From: Ectobacillus ponti
Lineage (GTDB): Bacteria; Bacillota; Bacilli; Bacillales; Bacillaceae_G
DNA length: 64,000 bases
Assembly (NCBI RefSeq): GCF_024294785.1
Contig: NZ_JANCLT010000001.1
Coordinates: 424,793 to 488,792, forward strand
Direction of reading: 5' to 3'
Position 1 is the stretch's first letter. Every line of letters begins with the position of its first letter. Made by a program: the position numbers and the translations under genes. Under the pieces are notes generated by a model, which was not told where the DNA came from, did not search any database, and worked only from the letters and a program-made list of their open reading frames with translations. Positions 54,360-62,910 of this stretch are shown here, piece by piece.

Positions 54360-55222
54360 GGGAGCAAGCGCCCTTTTTCGCAAATTCCGTGAAATTTTGG
54401 GAATTCATGTACATGATACAGCTTTACCCGTTCCTGAAACACATTGCGGATGGTGATGACCATGTTATGGTCTACATGTGCAGTATACAGATGAATGGTG
54501 CCCGGCGAAATGGCCAAAAGCGGCGCAATCACATTGGCATCGATGTACATGCCTCTAGTATGGACAATGCTTTCATCAATATACTGAAGGAGCCGATCCT
54601 GTGTCAGGCGGGTGCCCTTCTCATCATAAAACAGGAAGCTGCCGTCGTGGACAAGGTGAAGCACTGACAAACGGGCCTTCCGTCTGCCGATGATTTGGCG
54701 CAGCGTTTCCACAAAGGTCTGATACTCCTGCTCCAGCTTATACTCGTCAATTGCCGCCTCCACAAGATACGACAGATAGGCCGTGTACTCCTTCAGCCGG
54801 AACATGGTGTAGGACTGGAAGGAAAAAGACACAGGGCCGCACACCACGTCCTGCAGGGAGTGCAGCAAGAGCTCCGTCCGCGTGGACTCCCCGGCAAGCC
54901 CGGGGATATCCTGCCGCTCCCCATCCAAAATGGAATGAATAATATGTATGATTTGCTGCTGCTCCTCAGGATCCTCGAAATAGAAGGCCTCCCGCAGTAT
55001 GGACAAAAGCCACTGGTTCTCCTTCACCTCCAGGATGAACCGAACCAGGCTTGGAATGACTATGTCAGCTACGTACCGCTCTTCGGCCGCAGGAACATGC
55101 ACTGTCACGGTTTTCGCGCTCATCTGCACATCGGCCGCGCTCCCTTGCCTGCGCGTGCCGGCCATGATGTGCTCGTACACAATTTTCGCCTCGTGCTCTT
55201 CTTCAAAATGGATTTCGATCAC
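54356..55222 (-). CDS. ytxC: YtxC family sporulation-associated protein
   Basis: A 288-residue YtxC-like protein, named by its position between dnaI and thrS and by length (about 280 in B. subtilis). It is a cytosolic, mostly helical protein without recognised motifs; features include FRLKEYTAYLSYLVEAAIDEY and LSVLHLVHDGSFLFYDEKG. The family has been tied to sporulation, but its role is unclear. The start is a GTG at 55222 with AAAGGGGGG 6 bases upstream; the frame is open to 55654 but lacks family sequence there. Its stop codon lies inside the thrS promoter. Confidence 0.85.
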   Translation of the reverse strand: MIEIHFEEEHEAKIVYEHIMAGTRRQGSAADVQMSAKTVTVHVPAAEERYVADIVIPSLVRFILEVKENQWLLSILREAFYFEDPEEQQQIIHIIHSILDGERQDIPGLAGESTRTELLLHSLQDVVCGPVSFSFQSYTMFRLKEYTAYLSYLVEAAIDEYKLEQEYQTFVETLRQIIGRRKARLSVLHLVHDGSFLFYDEKGTRLTQDRLLQYIDESIVHTRGMYIDANVIAPLLAISPGTIHLYTAHVDHNMVITIRNVFQERVKLYHVHEFPKFHGICEKGRLLP

Positions 55223-55403
55223 TTTTGTCCCCCCTTTAAGGTCGTCACCTGTTCCATGTATATGACTAAAATGTCCAAAACATGATACAAGAAGGGGTTG
55301 ACAAACCAAGAAAAGCGCAGCCGGCTTGTTCGGCTTCCAGAAGGGAGGTTCTGGCAGGAAGCCAACCCCAGCAGCAGCATAAAAAAGGAAGGGAAAGCCT
55401 CCG

Positions 55404-56336
55404 CTATCCCTCCCGATGATTGATGCCGCGCACCTCGACCGGCACCGCCAAATATTTAATGCGCTCCATAATGCGTCTTGCCTTGGCCCGCTCTTCATCA
55501 CCGCGCTGCGTGAACGCGAAATGATCCTCCAGCTCCTCAAAGTCCAGATTGGAGGTAAAAAAGGTCGGCAGGTTCTCCAGCATACGAAACTGCAAAATGG
55601 ATCCCAGCACATCATCCCGCACAAAGCTGGACATACCCTCTGCCCCAATATCATCGAGCATGAGCACAGGCACCCGTTTCACCTTCTCAATCTTGCTGTT
55701 CATCGTGTTATCCCCGATGGAGCCTTTAATTTCCCGCAGGAAGTCCGGCAGATACACAAGCATGGATGGCACGCCCTTCTTTGCCAATCCGTTGGCAACC
55801 GCGCCAAGAATGTATGTTTTGCCGACGCCAAAATTCCCATACAAATATAACGACTTCTGCCGTTTTCCCGGCTCATATTCCTTCAGGAAATCAGCAGCCG
55901 CCTTCACTGCCCCAATCCGGCGATGGTCAAATCCCAGCACCTCCTGCATCGTGGCGGATGCCACTTCCTTCGGCATGTACAGGCTTTGAATCAAAGACTC
56001 CTGCTGTCTCTTCTCATCATCCATCACCTTGCGCGGACAACGTTCGTACTGCAGATCAATGGCCTTCCCGCGGACACGCAGGTGCGGATGGTAGCCCGGT
56101 AAAATATTCTTGCAGCCCTCCAAGCTCTCGCAGCCCTGACACTCCACGCTTTGTCCGATGTATTCGTACAACGTGCCGAGATTGCGCTCCAGCATGCTTG
56201 TTGTCACTTCTTCATTCTCCCGGACGAATTGCTGAATGTACGGATGCTGCATCACCTGCCGCTTCATTTCTTCATACTGCTTCATAAAGCCCTGATTCTG
56301 CGCCAGACGGGCCAGCGCCTGCCCGATATGCTCCAT
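55404..56336 (-). CDS. dnaI: primosomal protein DnaI (helicase loader)
   Basis: A 310-residue helicase loader. The N-terminal zinc region has CQGCESLEGC, then a HPHLRV histidine and YERCP. The AAA+ domain has GNFGVGKT (Walker A) at about 168-175 and VLMLDDIGAEG (Walker B). It loads the replicative helicase DnaC with DnaB and DnaD at oriC and during restart. It lies 14 bases after dnaB and is co-transcribed. Confidence 0.96.
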   Translation of the reverse strand: MEHIGQALARLAQNQGFMKQYEEMKRQVMQHPYIQQFVRENEEVTTSMLERNLGTLYEYIGQSVECQGCESLEGCKNILPGYHPHLRVRGKAIDLQYERCPRKVMDDEKRQQESLIQSLYMPKEVASATMQEVLGFDHRRIGAVKAAADFLKEYEPGKRQKSLYLYGNFGVGKTYILGAVANGLAKKGVPSMLVYLPDFLREIKGSIGDNTMNSKIEKVKRVPVLMLDDIGAEGMSSFVRDDVLGSILQFRMLENLPTFFTSNLDFEELEDHFAFTQRGDEERAKARRIMERIKYLAVPVEVRGINHREG

Positions 56337-56350
56337 ATCCTCTCACCGCC

Positions 56351-57712
56351 TTAAATATCATATTCCTTCATCATTTCCTCCAGACGGCGCCGTTCCGCTT
56401 CCAATTCCGCCTCATTCAGCTCCGGCTCCGCAGACGCTTCCTTCTTCGCGATCGCCTTCGGCAGCTTCGTCTTCCGGCCCGTGCTTCTCTTTGGATTGGT
56501 TTGCTTCGTTTCCGCCCACTTCTGGTACTGCTGCGTCTCCTTCTTGGCCAGCTCCATGGCCTGCCGCACCGTCCGCACCTTCTTTCTCGCCCAGTGCCCG
56601 GCAATTTTCTCCATATAGGCTTTGGACAGCTTCATATCTGTTTTCAGCATGACGTACTGAATCAGCACGTTCACCACACCCGCCGGCAGCTGCTGGCTGA
56701 TCATAATTTCTTCGATCACCTGCAGATCCGCAAGCGGCGGTTCAGCCCCGCCTGCCAAATCAGCCAGCAGCTGCCGCGGCGAAATCCGCTCCAGATGCTG
56801 AATCAGCTCCTCCTCTTGTGAATTCGGGGTTTTCCCTTCCATACTGCGCTCCGCTGCAGGCTGCACCAGATCCACGAAGGCCGGCAGCTTGCCGCCATGG
56901 CTCACCTGATACCAGTCGCGCGCATTCTTGCGGAGCAGTTCAATATCAATGTCCCCATATGCTCCGAGCGAGCCAAGCACAACATCCTTCATGGTTGTCG
57001 TACTGATGCTGTACACATATGCCAGCTTCACAATGACAGCTTTGACTTCATCCGTAAACATGTGGCCCGGCAGAAGATTGGAAACCCCCTGCAAAAATAA
57101 CGGGAAGTCAAAGAAATCATGAAACAGCTCCGGCGCCTGTGCTTCCGCCCGGTCTGACAGAAGCAGGCGCGGCTGCGGAATCTCCTGCTGCGCACTCGCA
57201 AACTGCCCCGGCGTCAACGTCTGAAACACATCATTGAAAGAACTGGTTACATCCTCATAGCCCGCAAAACCCGGTTCATCCGCCGCAAAATATTGCTTTA
57301 CCTGCTGATACTTCTTGCCGCCCAGGCGATTGAACAAAAAAATATTCAGGACGATATCATCAAAAAACTGCCTTGGAGTAAGGGGCGGCTGCAGTTCATA
57401 CAGAAATTGCCGGCTTTCCGGCTCCTTTTTCATATATACCTTCAACAGCCCAATTCCTTCGAGCTTGCGGCGCTCCCGCAGGATATCAGGCAAGCTCATA
57501 TGCATGCTGAGCATCAGGGAATGATGGGTTACATCCTGTCCGCCCTGCTCCAGCTCACTCCATAGTGTCATATACAAGCTGAATGCCGCACTGCCGATCA
57601 GAGGCTGATACAGCATTGTCATCACTTTTCGGTCATAGCCATGCAGCAGCCCGCTTGTACGGACACGATAGCTGTCCACAGGGAGCAAATCCATCCAAGC
57701 CCTCCGTTCCAT
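56351..57712 (-). CDS. dnaB: replication initiation and membrane attachment protein DnaB
   Basis: A 453-residue Gram-positive DnaB, not the helicase of that name in E. coli. The DDBH1-type N-terminal winged-helix part (LLPVDSYRVRTSGLLHGYDRKV, LYQPLIGSAAFSLYMTLWSELEQ) and DDBH2 region (LPAGVVNVLIQYVMLKTDMKLSKAYMEKIAGHWARKKV) are clear. The tail is basic and ends with a coiled Glu/Arg stretch. The ATG at 57712 has AAAGGAGG 7 bases upstream; the frame from 57730 begins inside that site. Together with DnaI it forms the helicase-loading machinery. Confidence 0.95.
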   Translation of the reverse strand: MERRAWMDLLPVDSYRVRTSGLLHGYDRKVMTMLYQPLIGSAAFSLYMTLWSELEQGGQDVTHHSLMLSMHMSLPDILRERRKLEGIGLLKVYMKKEPESRQFLYELQPPLTPRQFFDDIVLNIFLFNRLGGKKYQQVKQYFAADEPGFAGYEDVTSSFNDVFQTLTPGQFASAQQEIPQPRLLLSDRAEAQAPELFHDFFDFPLFLQGVSNLLPGHMFTDEVKAVIVKLAYVYSISTTTMKDVVLGSLGAYGDIDIELLRKNARDWYQVSHGGKLPAFVDLVQPAAERSMEGKTPNSQEEELIQHLERISPRQLLADLAGGAEPPLADLQVIEEIMISQQLPAGVVNVLIQYVMLKTDMKLSKAYMEKIAGHWARKKVRTVRQAMELAKKETQQYQKWAETKQTNPKRSTGRKTKLPKAIAKKEASAEPELNEAELEAERRRLEEMMKEYDI

Positions 57713-57764
57713 AAGCCGCCCTCCTTTCAATAAATGGACAAAAAGAGCGAAGCAGCCCTGCTGT

Positions 57765-58226
57765 CTACTTCCGCTCTTTTTGCAGCAAATCCTTCAATTC
57801 ATCAATGAACACATTCAAATCTTTAAACTGCCGATACACAGAAGCAAACCGCACATACGCAACGTCATCGAGACCGCGCAGCTCCTCCATCACCATTTCG
57901 CCGACAGCTTCACTCTTCACTTCCGAGGAGCCATTGTTGCGCAGCTCGCGTTCCACGTGCTGCACGATGTCCTCCAGCTGCTTCAGCGCGACCGGGCGCT
58001 TCTCACACGCCTTGATCAGCCCGCGCAGAATTTTATCCTTGCTGAACTCTTCACGCGTACCCTCCTTCTTCACGACAACGAGCGGCGGTTCCTCCACACG
58101 TTCAAAGGTCGTGAAGCGATAGGAGCAGCTTTCACATTCGCGGCGGCGGCGGATTGAGCGGCCCTCCTCCACCGGACGGGAATCCAAAACTCTCGTACCA
58201 TTATGAAAACAAGTTGGACAACGCAT
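57765..58226 (-). CDS. nrdR: transcriptional regulator NrdR
   Basis: A 153-residue NrdR. The zinc ribbon is [18 protein letters not shown] and [12 protein letters not shown]; an ATP-cone domain follows from about residue 45. It represses ribonucleotide reductase genes according to the ATP/dATP ratio. It precedes dnaB, as in B. subtilis, with a gap of 52 bases, so replication initiation and dNTP control share an operon. Confidence 0.96.
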   Translation of the reverse strand: MRCPTCFHNGTRVLDSRPVEEGRSIRRRRECESCSYRFTTFERVEEPPLVVVKKEGTREEFSKDKILRGLIKACEKRPVALKQLEDIVQHVERELRNNGSSEVKSEAVGEMVMEELRGLDDVAYVRFASVYRQFKDLNVFIDELKDLLQKERK

Positions 58227-58254
58227 TTCTTCACTCTCCCGTCAATGCAGCGTA

Positions 58255-58656
58255 TTATAATTTTTGGCCAAGACCGGTTCCGACAAACACAAGCTGCTTG
58301 TCCAGCTGGCGGTACAGCTCAAGCACCAGCTTTCTGCTGAAGCCGAAGTCGGTCGGCAGCGCCGTCTCGGAGGAAACAGAGAAATCCACCGCTGTTTCAA
58401 ACGGGCGGATCGTAATCACGGTCACAATGACCAGCGCCTTCTTCGGAGCTATGGTCTGCACACTAATTTCTCCGCGTTCTTCGGACACGGAAGTGATTTT
58501 CATCCCTTTCATGCCCCGCAGCAGCTCCTCCACCGCCTTCATGGCATTCTGCTTGTTTGTTTTATAATAACGGCTTCTCAAGCCTTCATCGCGGTGTGTG
58601 TCCGTTGTTTCAGCGTGAGTCGAGAAGAATCCCTTTATATTTTGTACCAGCCCCAT
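58255..58656 (-). CDS. conserved hypothetical cytosolic protein
   Basis: A 133-residue protein that I do not recognise by function. It opens MGLVQNIKGFFSTHAETTDTHRDEGLRSRYYKT and has an alternating beta-like middle (ISVQTIAPKKALVIVTVITIRPFETAVDF). There is no signal or membrane segment. I recall similar proteins annotated only as cytosolic protein in the cereus group. It lies 28 bases upstream of nrdR in the same direction and may share its transcript. Confidence 0.75.
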   Translation of the reverse strand: MGLVQNIKGFFSTHAETTDTHRDEGLRSRYYKTNKQNAMKAVEELLRGMKGMKITSVSEERGEISVQTIAPKKALVIVTVITIRPFETAVDFSVSSETALPTDFGFSRKLVLELYRQLDKQLVFVGTGLGQKL

Positions 58657-58683
58657 GTGCTCACCCCTGCGTCCAAATGCAAA

Positions 58684-58712
58684 TTAAAAAGAGGTGTATG
58701 TACACCTCTTTA
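58684..58712 (-). terminator. terminator of speD
   Basis: AAAGAGGTGTA pairs with TACACCTCTTT, with further A/T on both sides and TTTTTAATTT on the minus strand. Confidence 0.8.
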
Positions 58713-58747
58713 CATTTTAAAGCAATTATTATCGTTTTGAAAGTTTT

Positions 58748-59146
58748 TTAAAGAACTTTTGCGTTCTCGCTGCGCTTCTTAATTTCAAAGCTGCCAGTTC
58801 CGCGCGGCAGTTCAATGCTTTCGCGTGTTTTGGCGCCCAGGCCTTCTGCGATGTAGTCAGCTGCTACATTCGGGTCAATGCGGTCGCCGCAAGTGTATAC
58901 GTCGATGCTCGCATAGCCGTGCTCCGGGAAGCTGTGGATTGTCAAGTGAGACTCGGAGATAATAACAACTCCGCTTACTCCTTGTGGTGCAAATTTGTGG
59001 AATGCAACTTCACGCACTTCTGCACCAGAGCGCAGTGCCGCGTCCACGAATAGTTGTTCAATGTAAGGCATATCGTTCAGCTTATCAAAATCGCAACCCC
59101 ATAGTTCTGCAATTACATGGCGACCCATTGTGTCCATAGTATGCAT
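58748..59146 (-). CDS. speD: S-adenosylmethionine decarboxylase proenzyme
   Basis: A 132-residue class 1B SpeD that makes decarboxylated SAM for spermidine synthesis. The chain is expected to cleave itself at [15 protein letters not shown] between Glu and Ser, forming the pyruvoyl group; the processing Ser, His and Cys (VYTCGD) are present. It starts with [24 protein letters not shown] is 9 bases before the first ATG. It follows gap, as in B. subtilis gapB-speD, but here it has its own promoter and a leader of about 140 bases. Confidence 0.95.
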   Translation of the reverse strand: MHTMDTMGRHVIAELWGCDFDKLNDMPYIEQLFVDAALRSGAEVREVAFHKFAPQGVSGVVIISESHLTIHSFPEHGYASIDVYTCGDRIDPNVAADYIAEGLGAKTRESIELPRGTGSFEIKKRSENAKVL

Positions 59147-59295
59147 GCTATAGTTCCCCCTTTTACATAGTTAATCGGTGTTGAAAACTAATTCGCACGA
59201 TTGGCACGTTTGACTACCACGGGGGAAAGTTAGTCCAAAGAGGTCCTAACCCTTTAAGTAGCTACTACACCTATGCTTTTCAGTTCACGAAAGAT
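59147..59295 (-). other. long untranslated leader of speD
   Basis: About 140 bases lie between the speD promoter and its ribosome site, without an ORF. A short GTTAG/CTAAC pairing is visible but no known riboswitch pattern. Confidence 0.4.
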
Positions 59296-59324
59296 AGTAT
59301 ACGTTTTTTGAGGGTTTTTTGCAA
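59296..59324 (-). promoter_or_regulatory. sigma-A promoter of speD
   Basis: TTGCAA and TATACT with a 17-base spacer on the minus strand. Confidence 0.75.
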
Positions 59325-59442
59325 TATATTTTTATACTTTTTAGAACAGCCCCGCCGGCGCCTTCAATTGTCTTTGTCTTATAAAGGCATTTCCGGAAAG
59401 ATGGCGCTCCCGTTCCGCAGCCCGATACCGAGACAGGAAGAG

Positions 59443-59466
59443 AGCCCGGATGCATGCATCCGGGCT
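59443..59466 (-). terminator. palindromic terminator of gap
   Basis: A perfect 24-base palindrome starting AGCCCGGATGCA, seven bases after the gap stop. The following minus-strand bases, CTCTTCCTG, are only moderately T-rich. Confidence 0.6.
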
Positions 59467-59472
59467 GTTCCA

Positions 59473-60501
59473 TCAGATATGCTGTACATTTTGCTGGTCC
59501 GCAAATTGTTCGGCAACCATGCGCGCCAGATCCACAACACGGCTGGAGTAGCCCCACTCGTTGTCGTACCAGGCAAGCACTTTGATTTTGCGGCTGCCGA
59601 TCACCATGGTGGACAGGCTGTCCACGATGGCGGAATGCGGGTCTGTGTTGAAGTCAACCGATACGAGCGGCTCTTCGCAGTAGGAAATGATTCCTTTCAT
59701 CGCTCCCTTGGAAGCGGACAGAAAAGCATCATTCACATCTGCCGCCGTTACATCCCGCTTCACATCCACAACAAGGTCAACAAGCGACACATTCGGCGTC
59801 GGCACACGCAGCGCCATGCCGTGCAGTTTGCCGCTCAAATGCGGCAGCACCTTTGACAGCGCTTTCGCAGCGCCTGTTGTCGTCGGAATGATGGACTGGG
59901 CGCAAGCGCGGGCGCGGCGCAGATCCTTGTGCGGATTGTCAATATTATTCTGGTCATTTGTATAGGCATGCACAGTTGTCACCAAGCCGTTCTCTATGCC
60001 GAACTGCTCATCAAGCACCTTCACAATCGGCGCCAGGCAGTTTGTCGTACAAGAAGCATTGGAAATGACAATATGCTTTGAAATATCAAGCTGATCATCG
60101 TTTACTCCCACTACGATCGTAATATCTTCTTCTTTGCCGGGCGCTGTCAAAATGACATTCTTCGCCCCCGCCTCCACATGTGCGATTGCCTTTTCTTTGG
60201 AATTGAACTTGCCTGTCGCCTCTATAACAAGGTCCACCCCAAGCTCCTTCCAAGGCAGCTCCAGCGGATTGCGCTGATTCAGCAGGTTTACCATTTTTCC
60301 GTCCACAAGCAGATGGTCCTCGAAGGCCTCCACCGTGCCGGCAAATTTCCCGTGTACTGTATCATATTTGATTAAATGTGCCAACGTTTCGGCCGGGTAG
60401 CTTGCGTTAATGGCTACAACCTGAAATGCCTTCTCCTTAATTGCCTGCCGGAACACCATTCTCCCGATGCGGCCGAAGCCGTTAATTGCCACACGAATCA
60501 T
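59473..60501 (-). CDS. gapB: glyceraldehyde-3-phosphate dehydrogenase, GapB type
   Basis: A 342-residue GAPDH. NAD(P) binding is at INGFGRIGRMVFR, the catalytic cysteine is in SNASCTTNCLAP at about residue 152, and the catalytic His lies in TTVHAYTNDQNN. Neighbours coaE and speD and overall sequence match B. subtilis GapB, which is NADP-preferring and gluconeogenic. The CcpN box over its -10 region supports the same repression on glucose. Confidence 0.93.
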   Translation of the reverse strand: MIRVAINGFGRIGRMVFRQAIKEKAFQVVAINASYPAETLAHLIKYDTVHGKFAGTVEAFEDHLLVDGKMVNLLNQRNPLELPWKELGVDLVIEATGKFNSKEKAIAHVEAGAKNVILTAPGKEEDITIVVGVNDDQLDISKHIVISNASCTTNCLAPIVKVLDEQFGIENGLVTTVHAYTNDQNNIDNPHKDLRRARACAQSIIPTTTGAAKALSKVLPHLSGKLHGMALRVPTPNVSLVDLVVDVKRDVTAADVNDAFLSASKGAMKGIISYCEEPLVSVDFNTDPHSAIVDSLSTMVIGSRKIKVLAWYDNEWGYSSRVVDLARMVAEQFADQQNVQHI

Positions 60502-60554
60502 ATGCAGTTATCCCCCTTGATTGCGTTATACTATTTCTCCTGTTTCCCAATAAC

Positions 60555-60565
60555 AGTATAGCACA
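60555..60565 (-). promoter_or_regulatory. CcpN box overlapping the gapB -10 region
   Basis: Minus strand TGTGCTATACT fits the CcpN consensus TRTGHYATAYW at all eleven positions, and TATACT within it is the probable -10 box. The -35 region is poor. Confidence 0.75.
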
Positions 60566-60608
60566 AATGAAAGAAAAATCACTAAACAATTTCATCAATT
60601 TGTAAAAT

Positions 60609-61214
60609 TTATTCTTTTTCTTGCTGCCAGTCCTCTAAAATGCGCAACAATTGGGCTTTTGTGTCCATCAATGGACCGTTATTATTGATTACGTGGTCCG
60701 CCATCACAATTTTTTGCGCCAACGGCATTTGTGATGCAATGCGCGCCTTTGCCTCTTCTTCTGACAGCCTGTTCCGTTGCATCAGCCGCTGCAGCTGCGT
60801 TTCCTCGTCCACGTACACAAGCAGAATGCGGTCTGCCAGGTACTCGAGCTTGCTTTCAAATAGAAGCGGAATGTCCAGCACGACAATGCCGCGCCCTTCC
60901 CGTATGTATGCTTCCTTCTGCGCCAGCATTTCCGCCCGCACCGCTGGATGGACAATGCTGTTCAGCTCTTGCCGTTTCCCGGCATCATGAAAGATGATGC
61001 CGCCTAGCTTGGCCCGGTCAATCCCGCCGCCAGGCAGCAGAATGTCTTCGCCAAAGGCGGCCGCAATGCCGCGATAAGCCGGCTTCCCCGGCTCCACCAC
61101 TTCACGCGCAATCACATCCGCATCCACGACTGGAATGCCTTGCTCCCGCAGCATTGCCGAAACGGTGCTTTTTCCGCTGGCAATGCCGCCTGTTAGTCCC
61201 ACTACAAGTGCCAT
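60609..61214 (-). CDS. coaE: dephospho-CoA kinase
   Basis: A 201-residue kinase for the last step of CoA synthesis. The P-loop is GLTGGIASGKST at residues about 6-17; VVDADVIAREVVEPG and IVVLDIPLLFESKL are the other family motifs. The ATG at 61214 follows AAGGGGG; the longer frame to 61292 would overlap ytaF and its terminator. Its place next to ytaF-mutM-polA matches B. subtilis. Confidence 0.95.
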   Translation of the reverse strand: MALVVGLTGGIASGKSTVSAMLREQGIPVVDADVIAREVVEPGKPAYRGIAAAFGEDILLPGGGIDRAKLGGIIFHDAGKRQELNSIVHPAVRAEMLAQKEAYIREGRGIVVLDIPLLFESKLEYLADRILLVYVDEETQLQRLMQRNRLSEEEAKARIASQMPLAQKIVMADHVINNNGPLMDTKAQLLRILEDWQQEKE

Positions 61215-61236
61215 GTCTGTTTCCCCCTTATTCTTG

Positions 61237-61270
61237 CAAAAAATAAGACGTGAACCATTGGCCACGTCTA
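61237..61270 (-). terminator. terminator of ytaF
   Basis: AGACGTG pairs with CACGTCT and is followed by TATTTTTTGC on the minus strand. It lies just before coaE. Confidence 0.75.
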
Positions 61271-61279
61271 TCCCACTAC

Positions 61280-61918
61280 TTACATTTTCCATATTCCGAT
61301 GATAATAAGCAAGACTCCCGGCAAAAAGGTGAACTTCTGCAGCCAGGTCATGGCAGAAAACCAGGTGCCCAAGCGCATGCCCAGCGACAGGAAGACGGTG
61401 CTCATCAACGCGACCATCCCCGCCATCAGGAGCGGAGAGTACCCAAGCATGGAAGCGCCAATGCCGGCCCCGAAGGAGTCAATTGAAAGAGCCAGGCCCA
61501 GCATCAATGCTTCCAGACCGGAAATGGTGCCGGAACGGTCAAAGTCGGCAACCGTCGGCTTGCGTAAAATTTGAATCACAATGCCCAGCGACTTAATCTC
61601 CAAGTTCCACATTGTTTTTTCCTGCGGCAGCTCCTCTTCTTCCCGTTTGCCGCTTTGGAAAAACTGATACAGGACCCAGGCGCCGATGCCCACGAGCACC
61701 ACACCGCCAATCATACGTGCCAGGTCAGGCGAGAAAATCTGGGCAATCGCATGCCCGATGCCCATGGAGACTGCCATCACAGCACCTGAACAAAGCCCGA
61801 TGACGATAATGGATTTCCACGGAATCCGCACCTGTCTCAGCCCGTAGGTGAGGCCCACGCTGCAGCTGTCCAGACTCAAGGTGAATGCCAGCAAGAGCAG
61901 AGAAATATATGAATGCAT
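61280..61918 (-). CDS. ytaF: sporulation membrane protein YtaF (MntP-like)
   Basis: A 212-residue protein with six predicted membrane helices in two repeated halves. Each half carries the MntP/DUF204-type motif: LSLDSCSVGLTYG near the start and LSIDSFGAGIGAS in the middle, with Asp-Ser pairs that in MntP relatives bind cations. The soluble loop at about 80-125 separates the halves. The ATG at 61918 follows AAAGGAG. Known relatives are called sporulation proteins; transport of Mn or another ion is inference. Confidence 0.9.
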   Translation of the reverse strand: MHSYISLLLLAFTLSLDSCSVGLTYGLRQVRIPWKSIIVIGLCSGAVMAVSMGIGHAIAQIFSPDLARMIGGVVLVGIGAWVLYQFFQSGKREEEELPQEKTMWNLEIKSLGIVIQILRKPTVADFDRSGTISGLEALMLGLALSIDSFGAGIGASMLGYSPLLMAGMVALMSTVFLSLGMRLGTWFSAMTWLQKFTFLPGVLLIIIGIWKM

Positions 61919-62016
61919 CGTAAGACTCCTTTCCATATGTCAAGCCTCTTCTATACAAAAGAGGCTCCATGACAATAACAGCTTTGCTGTAATATATGAC
62001 AGGAGCCCATCCAATG

Positions 62017-62853
62017 TTATTCTTTTCTTTTCCGCTGGCAATTTGGACAGAAATGCGTGCCCCGTCCGCCCACCACCGTTTTCTGGATCGGCGTGTCGCA
62101 CTTGACGCACGGTTCGCCTTTACGGCCGTACACAAGCAGGCTTTGCTGGAACGTCCCGATCTGCCCCTGTGAGTTGATATAGGAACGGATGGTACTGCCG
62201 CCGCGTTCCACCGCTTCCGAAAGAACCGCCACAATCTCATCCCGCAGCAGGACAATATCTGCGGCCGTCAGGTTCGATGCCGTTTCCTCCGGATGGATGC
62301 CGGTGCGGAACAGTACCTCATCCACATAAATATTGCCCAGGCCGACAAGCAAGTTCTGGTCGAGCAGCACCGGTTTGATTTTCCGGTTCGTTTTCCGCAA
62401 ACGCGCCTGCAGATAGTCTGCGGTCAGCTCATCTGAAAACGGTTCGGGGCCCAAGTCGGCCAATGGAGGCTTCGTCAGCTCCTCCCCCTTATGATACAAA
62501 TGCATCGTCCCGAATTTGCGGACATCATTATAATGAAGCTCTGTCCCATCCGTGAACAAAAACCGGATGTGCGTATGCTTATCAATCTCGCTGCCGCCTT
62601 CGTGGAGGCGGTACTTGCCCTCCATACGCAGATGCGACACCAGCGTATAGTCCGGCAAATGCAGCAGCAAAAACTTGCCGCGGCGGCCAATCTCCTCAAT
62701 GGTTTGCCCGCGCAGCAGGTGCTTGAAAAGCTCCACATCGTCCGGCAGCTTTACCATTTTCGGCACTGTCACAATGACATCCTCAATTTTCTTTCCTTTT
62801 ACCAGCAGCTCCAATGTCCGGCGGACGGTCTCCACCTCTGGCAATTCCGGCAT
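62017..62853 (-). CDS. mutM: formamidopyrimidine-DNA glycosylase MutM
   Basis: A 278-residue Fpg glycosylase/AP lyase that removes 8-oxoguanine. Catalysis uses the N-terminal proline in PELPEVE, so the second of two tandem ATGs (62853) is chosen to put proline at position 2. Lys in GRRGKFLLLHL, the helix-two-turn-helix with LLDQNLLVGLGNIYVDE and the C-terminal zinc finger (CVKCDTPIQKTVVGGRGTHFCPNC) are complete. It follows polA, as in B. subtilis. Confidence 0.96.
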   Translation of the reverse strand: MPELPEVETVRRTLELLVKGKKIEDVIVTVPKMVKLPDDVELFKHLLRGQTIEEIGRRGKFLLLHLPDYTLVSHLRMEGKYRLHEGGSEIDKHTHIRFLFTDGTELHYNDVRKFGTMHLYHKGEELTKPPLADLGPEPFSDELTADYLQARLRKTNRKIKPVLLDQNLLVGLGNIYVDEVLFRTGIHPEETASNLTAADIVLLRDEIVAVLSEAVERGGSTIRSYINSQGQIGTFQQSLLVYGRKGEPCVKCDTPIQKTVVGGRGTHFCPNCQRKRKE

Positions 62854-62875
62854 CATAATCTCTCCTTTTCCAACT

Positions 62876-62904
62876 GAAAAGAGGGCTTCCATCCGGAAGC
62901 CCTC
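62876..62904 (-). terminator. terminator of polA
   Basis: GAGGGCTTCC pairs with GGAAGCCCTC around a 4-base loop, then TTTTC on the minus strand, ahead of the mutM ribosome site. Confidence 0.8.
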
Positions 62905-62910
62905 CGTACA

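Noticed and set aside
60710-60721. TTTTTGCGCCA inside coaE, like the start of an iteron
   Set aside because: Lies in conserved coding sequence and the rest of the repeat is absent; a chance match. A similar one in cvpA at 29948.
61943-61966. AGCCTCTT/AAGAGGCT hairpin between mutM and ytaF
   Set aside because: No T run follows on the minus strand, so I did not call a terminator; it may still be a weak one.
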